Assembly (NCBI GenBank): GCA_037444855.1
Contig: JBBILO010000003.1
Span: 1 to 64,000, forward strand
Length of the DNA: 64,000 nucleotides
DNA from: JBBILO01 sp037444855
GTDB lineage: Bacteria > Patescibacteriota > Microgenomatia > UBA1406 > GWC2-37-13
Direction: 5' to 3'
Shown here: piece after piece, positions 34,701-43,162 of the stretch
Numbering within the stretch: position 1 is the first letter of the stretch
Layout: each line of letters begins with the position of its first letter
Translations under genes and position numbers: made by a program
Notes under the pieces: generated by a model
Told to the model about the DNA's origin: nothing
The model's database searches: none
Seen by the model: only the letters and a program-made list of their open reading frames with translations

Positions 34701-37033
34701 GGAATTATATAGAATATTACAATGATACAGCAAGAACTCTATGGATGGGTATGCAAACGGACAGTTTATTTGCAATTAATGGACAAATGCATTTGAATAC
34801 CAGTAGCGGTTACGTCGGCATTGGGACGACAAATCCAAGTAATAGGCTTGTTGTTGGTTCTGATTTAACAGGTGCATCCGCAGTACCAGGAAATACTATC
34901 GCCATTGGCTCTCAAGACACTTCGTCTGACGCCGCCATTCAAATCGGAGAAAGCACCACAGCTAAGGGATACTTGAAATGGCTTGGCGTTTCAAATTACT
35001 TTGAAATTGGTACAGCTTCTAGTTCATATCCAGTAATTCTCAATCCTGGAGGTGGCAACGTCGGCATTGGGACGACGGCGCCAGCTTATCGCTTAGAACT
35101 ACCCAATGTCGCTAACGCATCCGGCCAAGGACGAGCCAACGCCTGGGTCACCTACTCTGACATTCGTCTTAAAAAGAATGTTCAACCTATTGAAAATGCT
35201 TTAGATAAAGTTTTAGCCCTCCGGGGAGTAACTTTTGACTGGAAAGAACAGAATGTTCATTCATCCGGTTTTATCGCCCAACAGGTAGAATCGATCATCC
35301 CTGATCTTGTCTCAACCGACGTTAATGGTTATAAATCGCTTGACTACGGTCGATTTACTCCTTACTTAGTTGAAGCGATTAAAGAACAACAAAATCAAAT
35401 AGATAAACTTAATCTTGACCTTTCCCTTAGCTCAACCGGTGATTTAAATATTGTCAAAAATAACCAATTACCAATTACCAATAACCAAATAAGCACCAAT
35501 GATTCAATTTATCAATTAGTAAAAAACACTACCGGTGAAGTTATTGATCGGACCGGCGCTTTTGCCAAATTAGTTGTGGCAAAAATTAGAACTGGATTAA
35601 TCGATACCAAAGAAATCGTTGTTGAAAAAACACTAACAACCCAAACGCTCATTGCTCAAAATCTTTCTCTTACCACAGAACATCTCACTATTGCCGGTAA
35701 AACTTTAGCCCAATACATTGACGCTCGAATTAACGAAATATTAAATTCACGTCAGTTAAGTTTTGATTCAAAAAAGATAATCTCGCCGGTGGTGGAAACC
35801 GATAAGTTAAAGGTTCAAAGTGAAAAGTTAAAAGTTGTCGATCAAAATGAACATCCTATTGCTGAATTTAATACTCAAAATCAAGAAATAGGTATTTTTG
35901 GCGTCTTAAATGTCAAAAACGATCAAGAAAAAGGGAAACTGGCAGAGGTAGTGATTAAAGGATTAGACAATGTCACTGTCGCCCGAATCGATAGTTATGG
36001 CAACGCCAGTTTCAGTGGTCGATTAACCGCCAAAGAGGTTGCCAGTGAAAAGTTAAACACTCATAATTTAGAAAGCAAAAACGCAACTATTTCTGGCACT
36101 TTAGCCGCTAGTGAAGCCACTCTTTCCGGAAAATTAATCGCTAAAGAGGTTGAAGCTCAAAATATCACATCGCTAACCAACAAACTAGAAAACACGCAAA
36201 CTGACATCAATGAAATCCAACAACTTTTAGCTGAAATTAAAAACACTCCCCTACCTGATTTATCGAATCAAACCAATCTTTCCACCACGACCGATTTAAC
36301 TGATTTAACCGTCACAAACAATACTAATCTTTATAATCTTTACGTTAGTAATTCTTCCACGCTCGGTAATCTTTTAATTGAAAATGACAAAATCCTTTCT
36401 CTCTCTTCAGAACTAAAATTGGCTGCCCTTTCTCAGATTAATTTCTACGACGGTGTGGTCATCATCGCCAAAGATGGAACTATTACGGCAAAAGGGGCTC
36501 TGATCGCGAAAGGAGGAGTACGGACGAACGAAATACGACCAATTGATGATCGTGGAAATATCTCAATTGTACTAAATTCCAATAACCAAACCCCAACAGG
36601 GTCCCTTCGGGATTCCAAACAATTACCAAAATCCAAATTCCAAATCACAAACGAATTAGGAGACGAAGTTGCCTCGGTCGATGCTTCTGGTTCCGCTTAT
36701 TTTAAAGAAATCGCCTTAGAAAAATTCACCCCCGCCACCCCAGAAGCCGCCATTATCGCCGCTTCAGATAACTTTGAAAAGCATGGAATATTTGCCCCAG
36801 CGATTGAAACCGCCACTGCTTCAGCCGGTATCGGTATTTTACCTGCTAATCAAAACGAAGTTGTTATCTATACCCAAAAAGCGAAAAAAGACTCTCTCAT
36901 CTATCTCACCGAGAACGGTCACCCGACAAATACCACTTTAACAGTCGCAGAAAAAGCCGACGGTTATTTCCGTGTTATCAGCCCCAATTTATTACCAGTT
37001 TCTCGTACATTTGATTGGCTGATTATTAATTAG
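31796..37033 (+). CDS. Giant surface protein: SAM-like N-terminus, membrane helix, tail-fibre repeats, S74-type chaperone domain
   Basis: About 1745 residues. Residues 1-60 resemble a recombinase core-binding domain (YIDALRHRGEKNPQVKKKIT, FIDWLYQQSYI). A membrane helix follows at about 112-132 (YIAFLIILLFISFLGAGLYN), then LNFQGRLTDSLGNPI and many tail-fibre-like GNVGIGTT turns. At about 1118-1190 is a peptidase-S74-like intramolecular chaperone domain: YSDIRLKKNVQPIENALDKV with the S-D-x-R-x-K signature, and GFIAQQVESIIPDLV. Unusually about 560 more residues follow. Start at ATG 31796. Three loops are encoded by quasi-repeats. Likely a trimeric adhesin or host-contact fibre. Confidence 0.85.
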   Translation: MKKINPQSIHKYIDALRHRGEKNPQVKKKITSVKKFIDWLYQQSYINKDSYYEIKKTIENINLSLGQKPKLHFNFKNLKEKLFSPKTVTTPPFSQSPLAFQRISGVFGPHHYIAFLIILLFISFLGAGLYNRLFVKVQRPLAYPQTLVRAGRTLNFQGRLTDSLGNPITTSTNMQFRLYNVANGGTPLYQTGACSITPDQDGIFNVIIGSDCGFEIPNSVFTENTSIYLGVTIGADSEMIPRQPIANVGYAINAETLQGFPPGNSTSTIPFINKDGDLLIGVASPGIRSTYSSANFTLSSAKTAIIQAAGTGDVILQATESGTITLRTGGTTDVYTHLFVDNTGNVGIGTTIPSSFKLEVAGNIGPEASGIRDLGSSSRVWNNIYANNIVSGSSTGTQGWWQRNAQALSPTNITDDLLLGATATTSALIKLTGTSGNNSWIKTGNIGIGTSSPSYTLDVLGTFRTSGNSYFGSNVYFAGGITYYVDSSGNAKFLDLIVADPGNPGLTIGNGSIGFLKIGSSTIFDNNTNYLAFDPNSDTTPEIVITDTGNIGIGTTNPASLLDVNGTAWLRGTVGGTSGLYVNTSGNVGIGTTGPAYNLDVVGDIRSTGKTYLGTSGFYAQYEYKTTGDVAGAGWYRIATIQGSAGRGQQQVTIYTTGGSYTPRSTTFRWYHDWTSGAGVSVISEIGSGYWSDVRVTDDGTNSFLEVNFTQTITGLNIGLQFIGGHDKGTIYSGELPAGGGTVRVTSKANGLFALNDKLIVDANGNIGIGTTNPASLLDVNGTAWLRGTVGGTSGLYVNTSGNVGIGTTAPSSKLRIDSAFVDPVTNNNAILTVYATDAAAQGKGGSILFGGMADTLRTFGGIAGLKESTNASDFAGYLTFYTRQSGGNQVERMRVTSTGNIGIGTTNPASLLDVNGTAWLRGTVGGTSGLYVNSIGNVGVGTTEPGTPLEIKSSSDAIIRLRQVGGGWNYIEYYNDTARTLWMGMQTDSLFAINGQMHLNTSSGYVGIGTTNPSNRLVVGSDLTGASAVPGNTIAIGSQDTSSDAAIQIGESTTAKGYLKWLGVSNYFEIGTASSSYPVILNPGGGNVGIGTTAPAYRLELPNVANASGQGRANAWVTYSDIRLKKNVQPIENALDKVLALRGVTFDWKEQNVHSSGFIAQQVESIIPDLVSTDVNGYKSLDYGRFTPYLVEAIKEQQNQIDKLNLDLSLSSTGDLNIVKNNQLPITNNQISTNDSIYQLVKNTTGEVIDRTGAFAKLVVAKIRTGLIDTKEIVVEKTLTTQTLIAQNLSLTTEHLTIAGKTLAQYIDARINEILNSRQLSFDSKKIISPVVETDKLKVQSEKLKVVDQNEHPIAEFNTQNQEIGIFGVLNVKNDQEKGKLAEVVIKGLDNVTVARIDSYGNASFSGRLTAKEVASEKLNTHNLESKNATISGTLAASEATLSGKLIAKEVEAQNITSLTNKLENTQTDINEIQQLLAEIKNTPLPDLSNQTNLSTTTDLTDLTVTNNTNLYNLYVSNSSTLGNLLIENDKILSLSSELKLAALSQINFYDGVVIIAKDGTITAKGALIAKGGVRTNEIRPIDDRGNISIVLNSNNQTPTGSLRDSKQLPKSKFQITNELGDEVASVDASGSAYFKEIALEKFTPATPEAAIIAASDNFEKHGIFAPAIETATASAGIGILPANQNEVVIYTQKAKKDSLIYLTENGHPTNTTLTVAEKADGYFRVISPNLLPVSRTFDWLIIN
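33440..34598 (+). repeat. Three direct repeats within the giant surface gene
   Basis: Copies at 33440-33573, 34088-34221 and 34493-34598 look identical by eye (134, 134 and about 106 nt). They encode GNIGIGTTNPASLLDVNGTA and the following WLRGTVGGTSGLYVN. Offsets of 648 and 405 nt are multiples of three, so recombination between copies would keep the frame. Confidence 0.85.
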
Positions 37034-37059
37034 TAAAATAAACTAATTGGCACGGATTG

Positions 37060-37106
37060 ATGATGAATAAACATTGAATCACGAATTAAAACGAATTAAC
37101 ACTAAT
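37060..37106. repeat. Left arm of the GxxExxY unit
   Basis: ACGAATTAA units; AAACGAATTAACACTAAT (37089-37106) recurs inverted at 37500-37517 with one mismatch in 18. Confidence 0.65.
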
Positions 37107-38189
37107 ATGATAAACCAAAATAAAAATACAAATATATTAGAAAAAAATTTATTCTATAAAATAGTTGGCTGTATTTATCAAATAACCAAAAAATATGGAC
37201 GGGGATTAAAAGAAAAAATATATCAAAAAGCGCTAACCGAAGAATTTAAAAAAGCTGGACTTACTTATGAAAAAGCAAAAAATATTAAAATTTACTCATT
37301 TCTTAAAGTCAGTCGTTATGAAATTGGTTATCTAGTCAATTTCGGGGCAAATAAACTGGAAAACAAACGATCTGTCAACACTAATAATCACAAACCTTTT
37401 GTTTCCCTACTAAAAAATCGGTCTCCTCGGGAGAATTCGTCTCTAAATAAAAATCAGTGTCTTCGTGAAAATCAGTGTATCAGTGAAAATTCATCCCCAA
37501 TTAGTGATAATTCGTTTACTTTAATGGAATTAATGATTCTAATCGCTCTTATTTCTCTTATTGCTACCGCTTTTCTTATTCTTCTTAATCCGAAAAAACA
37601 GATCGAAAAATCATTGGATATCAAAAGAAAAAAAGAGCTTAATAAATTAAAAAAAGTGTTAGAAGATTGGTATAATGATAAAAACTGTTATCCTAAACCT
37701 TCTGAAATCTGCTATGACACTCCTCAACAAATAACTGACAATACCTACACTTGTCATCTTTGTGGCAACGAATCAACCTCGCCTAATTTCTCCCCATATC
37801 TCCCTCGCCTTCCTTGCGACCCTCAACATCCATCGAAAAAATATCTCTATCAAACTAATAACATCATCTGTCCCACATATTATCGAATTTATACTCGTTT
37901 TTCTACCACCAATGAACCGGCAATTAAAGAAGTTGGTTGTTATCCTTTATGTGGACCAAAGAATGAACCCTTAAATTATAACTATGCCGTTACCAGTCCA
38001 AACACCAAACCAGAGAATAACATTAACAATCTGTATTATTGCTCCAGTATTAATAACTGTAGTCTAATCAATCAAGATCGGTTGCCAAATGAATTAAAGG
38101 TTTGTCAGCCGCTTTATACTGACCCGAACTGTGGAGAAAGCGGTTGTCTTGAAGTTTCAAATTGTTATTATACACCTTATAACCCTTAA
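37107..38189 (+). CDS. Truncated GxxExxY protein fused to a type IV pilin-like segment
   Basis: Residues 1-90 resemble GxxExxY proteins with an internal deletion (FYKIVGCIYQITKKYGRGLK, EKIYQKALTEEFKKAGLTYE, then YLVNFGANKLENKR). A quasi-repeat linker (SLNKNQCLRENQCISENSS) follows, then a pilin-like N-terminus SFTLMELMILIALISLIATA, where the residue before Phe is Ser, not Gly. The rest is Cys-rich and Tyr/Asn-rich, like CPR pseudopilins. The true pilin may start at an internal site. ATG 37107 chosen over a TTG at 37074. Confidence 0.6.
   Translation: MINQNKNTNILEKNLFYKIVGCIYQITKKYGRGLKEKIYQKALTEEFKKAGLTYEKAKNIKIYSFLKVSRYEIGYLVNFGANKLENKRSVNTNNHKPFVSLLKNRSPRENSSLNKNQCLRENQCISENSSPISDNSFTLMELMILIALISLIATAFLILLNPKKQIEKSLDIKRKKELNKLKKVLEDWYNDKNCYPKPSEICYDTPQQITDNTYTCHLCGNESTSPNFSPYLPRLPCDPQHPSKKYLYQTNNIICPTYYRIYTRFSTTNEPAIKEVGCYPLCGPKNEPLNYNYAVTSPNTKPENNINNLYYCSSINNCSLINQDRLPNELKVCQPLYTDPNCGESGCLEVSNCYYTPYNP
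37420..37517. repeat. Right arm of the GxxExxY unit, inside the ORF
   Basis: AAAATCAGTGTCTTCGTG, AAAATCAGTGTATCAGTG and AATTAGTGATAATTCG units; inverted relative to 37060-37106. It forms the linker to the pilin-like segment. Confidence 0.6.
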
Positions 38190-38193
38190 CCAT

Positions 38194-40260
38194 ATGTTAA
38201 AAAGGTATAATTTGAACTCTGTAGAAAAAGTTTTAAAAATAATTATTTATTATTCATTATTCACTATTATTTTTCTCTTCCCTCTTTTCTTTTTGCCTAT
38301 CACACAAGAATTTTTCTATCACAATAAACTTTATCTGCTCGGGTCAGGAATCATTTTAATCTCTCTTCTTTATCTTATCCAATTTATCATCTCAAAAAAA
38401 ATCACCTGGCAAAGTCTTCCAAGCGATATGCCGATTGTTTTTTTTCTTATTTCAATTGCCCTTTCAATTATTATTGTCTCACCCAATAAAATTCAAGCAA
38501 TTCTAAACTCTAATTTTGGCTTACTAATGTTTTTCGTCTTAACCTTATTTTATTTTTATCTTTCCCGCACTCCCCAAACAAAGCATTTCTATGTATCTCT
38601 CCATATTTCTAACGTATTTCTTTCTCTTATCACCATTGTTTTTTTCTTTCAGCCATTGAAAAACGTCAACCTTCCAAATAACTTAGCTTTTCTGAAAAAC
38701 CCATATTTTAACCTCTTGGGTTCACCTATTGATCTAGTCGTCTTTCTGGGCTTCTCTGCTCTCTATCAGTTAACCTATATTTTATCTTCTCGTCAATTAA
38801 TGGACTATGAAAATAAACTTTCTTTCATTATTCATTATTCATTATTATTTATTTATTTATTATCAATTTCTTTAAATTTATATTTAATTTTCAAACCAGT
38901 CAACGAGCTAACCAATCAATCAGCTAACCAATCAACCGGCGTCATCCTTCCGCCGGTCAAATTATCTTGGTATGCGGCCGTTGAGATACTGAAACAACCG
39001 CTGACAGCTTTTTTTGGCATCGGCATTGACAATTTTTCTTCTATTTTTACTCGAGTCAAAGATATCAGCTATAACCAATCGCCTTTGTGGCAATTTCATT
39101 CGTTTAATTCGTCAAGAAGCGCCATTCTGCATTTGATCACTGAAACTGGTTTCTTTGGACTGGTGGGTATTTTATTAATTATACTGGCTCTTTGGAAGCT
39201 ATTACTCGAAAAAGAAACGGCTGAAAAAAAAATGCTTTTTTATTACCTTATCGCTACCCTTCTTCTTTTTCCCTCATCTTTACCCGTCTGGTTTTTATTT
39301 TTCTTTTTTCTAGCAACAGTTGCTCAGGAAAGTGCAAAACAAGTATCAATCCATCAATTAAATTTAGCCCAATTCCCACCAGTTGTTTTTAGTTTTGCTT
39401 TTGTATGGACAGCTTTTATCATCGCTTGCGGCTATCTTCTTGCTCGAAGCTATTTAGCCGAATATTATTATAAAAAAGGGCTTGATGGGATAATTAAAAA
39501 CAACGCAAAAGAAGTTTATGACAATATCCGGCGAGCGATCATCCTCAATCCTTACATGGAACGTTTTCGGGTTGATTTTTCTCAAATTAATTTAATTATT
39601 GCCAACAATATCTTAAAAAGAGGCACCGAGAATCAAAAAAAAGATCAGAATCAAAAACAAAATCTATTAACAGAAACCGATCGTCAAAATATTTCCCAAG
39701 CGATTCAAGCAGCCATCAGTGAAGCCAAAGCAGCTGTATCCCTTAATCCAAATAAAGCTCAATACTGGGAAAATTTAGCCAATATTTACCGCAATATTAT
39801 TAATTTTGCCCAACAGGCTGATCTTTGGACCATCTCTGCTTATCAACGATCAATTGTTCTTGACCCACAAAATCCATTTTATCGATTAAGCCTGGGGGGT
39901 GTTTATTATTCATTAGCCAATTACGAAGAAGCCAGCAAAATTTTTGAACAAGTGGTTGTCTTAAAGCCTGATTGGGTCGTTGGCCATTATAACCTTGCCT
40001 GGGCTGATTATCAAAGAGGTAATTATAAACGAGCGGTTTCAGAAATGGAAAATGTTTTATCGCTCCTTGATCCGAAAAAAGACAAAATTGACTACGAAAA
40101 AGCAAAAAGCGAACTTGAAGAATTTAAGAAAAAATTACTCCCAGAAGAAAAAACGGCGACCGAATCCGGCCAACCATCGCAGCTTAATTTACCGACACCG
40201 ATTCCCACTCGACAACCGGTAATTAATCTACCAAAAGAAGCCAGTCCAGAGGCAAAATAG
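38194..40260 (+). CDS. O-antigen ligase-like membrane protein with TPR repeats
   Basis: About ten membrane helices, with FFGIGIDNFSSIFTRVKDIS and HSFNSSRSAILHLITETGFF matching the Wzy_C/O-antigen-ligase loop. The C-terminal third is soluble, with TPR-like units (AQYWENLANIYRNIINFAQQ; YSLANYEEASKIFEQVVVLK). In CPR this layout is common in polysaccharide ligases/polymerases or glycosylation enzymes. Start at ATG 38194. Hydrophobic stretches near 38240 and 38820 are encoded by ATTATTCATTATTC quasi-repeats. Confidence 0.82.
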   Translation: MLKRYNLNSVEKVLKIIIYYSLFTIIFLFPLFFLPITQEFFYHNKLYLLGSGIILISLLYLIQFIISKKITWQSLPSDMPIVFFLISIALSIIIVSPNKIQAILNSNFGLLMFFVLTLFYFYLSRTPQTKHFYVSLHISNVFLSLITIVFFFQPLKNVNLPNNLAFLKNPYFNLLGSPIDLVVFLGFSALYQLTYILSSRQLMDYENKLSFIIHYSLLFIYLLSISLNLYLIFKPVNELTNQSANQSTGVILPPVKLSWYAAVEILKQPLTAFFGIGIDNFSSIFTRVKDISYNQSPLWQFHSFNSSRSAILHLITETGFFGLVGILLIILALWKLLLEKETAEKKMLFYYLIATLLLFPSSLPVWFLFFFFLATVAQESAKQVSIHQLNLAQFPPVVFSFAFVWTAFIIACGYLLARSYLAEYYYKKGLDGIIKNNAKEVYDNIRRAIILNPYMERFRVDFSQINLIIANNILKRGTENQKKDQNQKQNLLTETDRQNISQAIQAAISEAKAAVSLNPNKAQYWENLANIYRNIINFAQQADLWTISAYQRSIVLDPQNPFYRLSLGGVYYSLANYEEASKIFEQVVVLKPDWVVGHYNLAWADYQRGNYKRAVSEMENVLSLLDPKKDKIDYEKAKSELEEFKKKLLPEEKTATESGQPSQLNLPTPIPTRQPVINLPKEASPEAK

Positions 40261-40380
40261 TAAGGTTTCTCCTTGCGACAGGGTTTTTCCTTGTTTGTTG
40301 TAATATAAAAAATAAGAAAAATCAGCATGATATAACAAATAATTATGAATTTTAAACTTTAAATCAAGGATAGAAATAAT

Positions 40381-41433
40381 TTATTTCAAAAAATTAAAAG
40401 GATTTAAAAGCTGGCCACCTGAACGAATCTCAAAATGTAAATGAGTACCGGTTGAACGCCCAGTTGATCCCATAACGCCAATTGTTTGACCTTGAGAGAC
40501 TGATTGACCAATATTAACATCATAACGAGATAAATGAGCATACAATGTTTGATAGCCATTCCCGTGATCGATGACAATGTGACAACCATACCCCCAAGTT
40601 AAACAACCAGCGTAAGTGACTGTTCCTGAATCAGCGGCAAGGATCGCTGGCGCTGATGGATTAGCAACATCAAGCGCCATGTGATACCAGACCGGATATT
40701 GAGTAATTGATCCTGATGTTGGCCAAATAAAATTCGATGTTCCACGAACCCCTGCTTGGATCTGAGCGATAAATGGCCTAGGTTGAGAGACTGGTTTTTC
40801 AATAATTTTTCCTCCAGGAACAAATAGATTTTGGCCAACTGTCAAAGCAAAGGTATTGTAATCAGCAAATTCATTCATAGGAAAATTAACAATATTTTGA
40901 GCCGGTACATTATATTTTTTAGCAATACTATAAACACTCTCTCCAACTTCCACTTTATGAACGATTCCCTCATCTGGAGGAATTTTCAAAATCTGGCCTG
41001 GTTTAATAAGATCGCTTTTGATATTATTTGACCATTTAATACTATCAACCGAAATCCCAAATCGCTCGGCAATTGAAGCTAAGGTATCGCCTGTTTGTAC
41101 TTGATAATCAATAATCTCTGGTTTTTTAGAAATAGTGGTTAAAGGAGAAGTCTCGTAAGGATTATAAGCTAAAACTGGTTGATTAATAAAGACTACTTCG
41201 TTACTACCGATAAAAGAATTATTTTCTGCGATAATTGGACCTGCAATTATTGCCACCATCAAAAGAAAAATAAAAGAAATGTTAAAAAAAGAACCGGTAT
41301 ACTTCCCTCTTTTAATAAGAAGAAAGGCAACGATTAAGTCTTTTATCTCCTCAAATCTCGCACCGAAAAACAGCAGTTTACTTTTAAAATAGTCGTTTAA
41401 AAATCGAAGGTAAAGATTAATTTCTTCTCTCAC
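40381..41433 (-). CDS. LysM-M23 peptidoglycan endopeptidase
   Basis: Murein remodelling enzyme. One membrane helix near residue 50 (FIFLLMVAIIAGPIIA), two LysM domains (YQVQTGDTLASIAERFGISV; HKVEVGESVYSIAKKYNVPA), and a C-terminal M23 domain with zinc motifs HMALD (HxxxD) and HLHFE (HxH). GTG start; TATAAT lies 9 nt upstream. Confidence 0.93.
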   Translation of the reverse strand: MREEINLYLRFLNDYFKSKLLFFGARFEEIKDLIVAFLLIKRGKYTGSFFNISFIFLLMVAIIAGPIIAENNSFIGSNEVVFINQPVLAYNPYETSPLTTISKKPEIIDYQVQTGDTLASIAERFGISVDSIKWSNNIKSDLIKPGQILKIPPDEGIVHKVEVGESVYSIAKKYNVPAQNIVNFPMNEFADYNTFALTVGQNLFVPGGKIIEKPVSQPRPFIAQIQAGVRGTSNFIWPTSGSITQYPVWYHMALDVANPSAPAILAADSGTVTYAGCLTWGYGCHIVIDHGNGYQTLYAHLSRYDVNIGQSVSQGQTIGVMGSTGRSTGTHLHFEIRSGGQLLNPFNFLK

Positions 41434-41448
41434 AATATCTTAATTATA

Positions 41449-42723
41449 TCAAATCTTACCTAAAATTCGTTTTAGCGCCACTTGAAAAGCTGATTCTTTC
41501 AAAGAAATCCTTTCTCTTTGAGCTGTTTGCCAAATAGTTTCAAAAGCTCGACTCATCATTTCTTCCAATTTTTTACTAACCTCTGACTCACTCCACCAAT
41601 ATCCTTGCTTTCCTTGGACCCATTCCAAATAAGAAACTGTTACCCCACCTGAATTAGCCAAAACATCAGGAACAACAATTTTCCCTTGTTCGTTAAGATA
41701 TTTAAATGCTTCTTCAGTAATCGGGCCATTGGCCATCTCAACAATAATTCTTGCCCGAATTTTTTTCATATTTTTATCATTGATGACGTTCTCTAAAGCG
41801 GCCGGCACTAAGATATCGACTGGCAATTCTAACAATTCTTCGTTAGAAATTGTCTTGCCATATTTCACATCACAAACCGATCCCCGACAATAACAGCCAG
41901 CAACAGTCCCTTTTTCTTTTTTGCACGTCATAGTAGTCTCAACCGAAAGACCGTCTTTCACATAAACGCCCCCTTTTGAATCAGAAATCGCCACCACCTT
42001 AAAACCATTTTCCTCAGCAATTTTAGCAAAATAATAACCAACGTTGCCAAAACCTTGTACCGCGATCGTCAATGTTTTTTGGAATTCGGGATTTGGAAAT
42101 TGGGATTTTAATTTTGACAGTAGTTCTTTTAAAATTATCACTCCTCCTCTTCCTGTCGCCTCATTACGACCTAAACTTCCTCCTCGATCAATCGGTTTTC
42201 CGGTAAAAGTCGCTGGAGATTTTTTACCCATAATTTTTTCGTACTCATCAAGCATCCAACCGATAATTTTTGGATTGGTATTAACATCTGGGGCTGGAAC
42301 ATCAATATCTTCACCAATGAAACGAGCAATTTTTTTTGTATATTCTCGAGAAAGTCTTTCTAATTCACTTTCAGAAAGTGTCTTTGGATCAACTTTAACT
42401 CCCCCTTTTCCTCCTCCGTAGGGTAATCCAGCCGCTGCACATTTAATCGACATCAAAATCGCCAATGCTTGGACTTCTTCTTTGGTGGTTTCTGGATGAA
42501 AACGAATTCCGCCTTTATATGGACCTAAAGTGCTGTTGTGTTGTATTCTCCATCCTTGAAAAATTCTTTCCTCACCATTATCCATTTTCATTGGAAAAAA
42601 GAACTCATGAATATACTCTGGTTGAATTAATTTCTCGATCTCAACCTCATCTAACCCTATCTTTTGACCAACTTTTTTAATAAGTATCTGTGCCGATGCG
42701 AGCATTTTTTCCCCTTGATTCAT
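41449..42723 (-). CDS. gdhA: Glutamate dehydrogenase (Glu/Leu/Phe/Val family)
   Basis: Interconverts glutamate and 2-oxoglutarate. GPYKGGIRFHPETTKEEVQA, LPYGGGKGGVKVDPK with the catalytic lysine, DVPAPDVNTN, and Rossmann AVQGFGNVGYYFAKIAEENG are diagnostic. Two oddities: a short loop KLKSQFPNPEFQKTL from quasi-repeat DNA, and a cysteine cluster CKKEKGTVAGCYCRGSVC in place of the usual TGSVxGFPGA loop. A metal or redox role is possible but untested. It may feed 2-oxoglutarate/glutamate to the lysine pathway. Confidence 0.94.
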   Translation of the reverse strand: MNQGEKMLASAQILIKKVGQKIGLDEVEIEKLIQPEYIHEFFFPMKMDNGEERIFQGWRIQHNSTLGPYKGGIRFHPETTKEEVQALAILMSIKCAAAGLPYGGGKGGVKVDPKTLSESELERLSREYTKKIARFIGEDIDVPAPDVNTNPKIIGWMLDEYEKIMGKKSPATFTGKPIDRGGSLGRNEATGRGGVIILKELLSKLKSQFPNPEFQKTLTIAVQGFGNVGYYFAKIAEENGFKVVAISDSKGGVYVKDGLSVETTMTCKKEKGTVAGCYCRGSVCDVKYGKTISNEELLELPVDILVPAALENVINDKNMKKIRARIIVEMANGPITEEAFKYLNEQGKIVVPDVLANSGGVTVSYLEWVQGKQGYWWSESEVSKKLEEMMSRAFETIWQTAQRERISLKESAFQVALKRILGKI

Positions 42724-42726
42724 ATC

Positions 42727-42760
42727 GGTATAAAGTATTAAGTAGACAGTATTAAGTATG
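42727..42760. repeat. Arm of S23 copy 3 (gene 3' side)
   Basis: AAGTATTAAGTAGACAGTAT units; AGTATTAAGTATG (42748-42760) is the exact reverse complement of 43122-43134. Confidence 0.7.
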
Positions 42761-42761
42761 T

Positions 42762-43124
42762 CTACTTGAAACTTTTAATTAAACTATTAATCGATTCTGA
42801 TAACTCAATAGAAATTGAGGCTAATTTTTGAAAATCTTCTTTTTTTGTAAGTTTTAAATCTCGAGCAATAATTAATCGATTTTGAAATTCAGTTAAAGAC
42901 CCTAAAGCAATATAATAAAATTGAATTTTATCTTTATTAGTCTTTCTTGAAAATCCTTCGGCAATATTTGATGAAATCGATATCGCCGACCTCCTAATTT
43001 GAAATGAAAGGATATATATTTCTTCTTTAGGGAAAAAAGTAGTCACCTCATTTATTCTTAAAACTAATTTGTGTGCTTTCTGCCAAGCGATTAAATCAGA
43101 AAATAAATGTATTGCTCTCCCCAT
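42762..43124 (-). CDS. Four-helix-bundle protein (S23/IVP family), copy 3
   Basis: A 120-residue member: SDLIAWQKAHKLVLRINEVT, YILSFQIRRSAISISSNIAE, GFSRKTNKDKIQFYYIALGS. The W-xxAxxL opening and the RRSAxSIxxNIAEG helix are classic for the family. Inverted TAATACTTAATAC quasi-repeats touch both ends and include the start codon (43122-43124). It lies as an island between gdhA and trxB, and its 5' arm supplies the last codons of trxB. Confidence 0.9.
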   Translation of the reverse strand: MGRAIHLFSDLIAWQKAHKLVLRINEVTTFFPKEEIYILSFQIRRSAISISSNIAEGFSRKTNKDKIQFYYIALGSLTEFQNRLIIARDLKLTKKEDFQKLASISIELSESINSLIKSFK

Positions 43125-43162
43125 ACTTAATACTTAATACTAACTACTATATTCTAAATACT
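43121..43162. repeat. Arm of S23 copy 3 (gene 5' side)
   Basis: CATACTTAATACTTAATACT then TATATTCTAAATAC. Inverted relative to 42727-42760. Confidence 0.65.

Noticed and set aside
31318..37033. Diversity-generating retroelement (Avd-like S23 protein next to a fibre gene)
   Set aside because: No reverse transcriptase and no template/variable repeat pair with A-biased differences was seen. The direct repeats in the fibre gene look identical, not mutagenised.
31796..37033. Prophage, suggested by tail-fibre repeats and S74 domain
   Set aside because: No capsid, terminase, portal or tail genes in the window, and the protein has its own membrane helix. Fits a cellular surface protein better.
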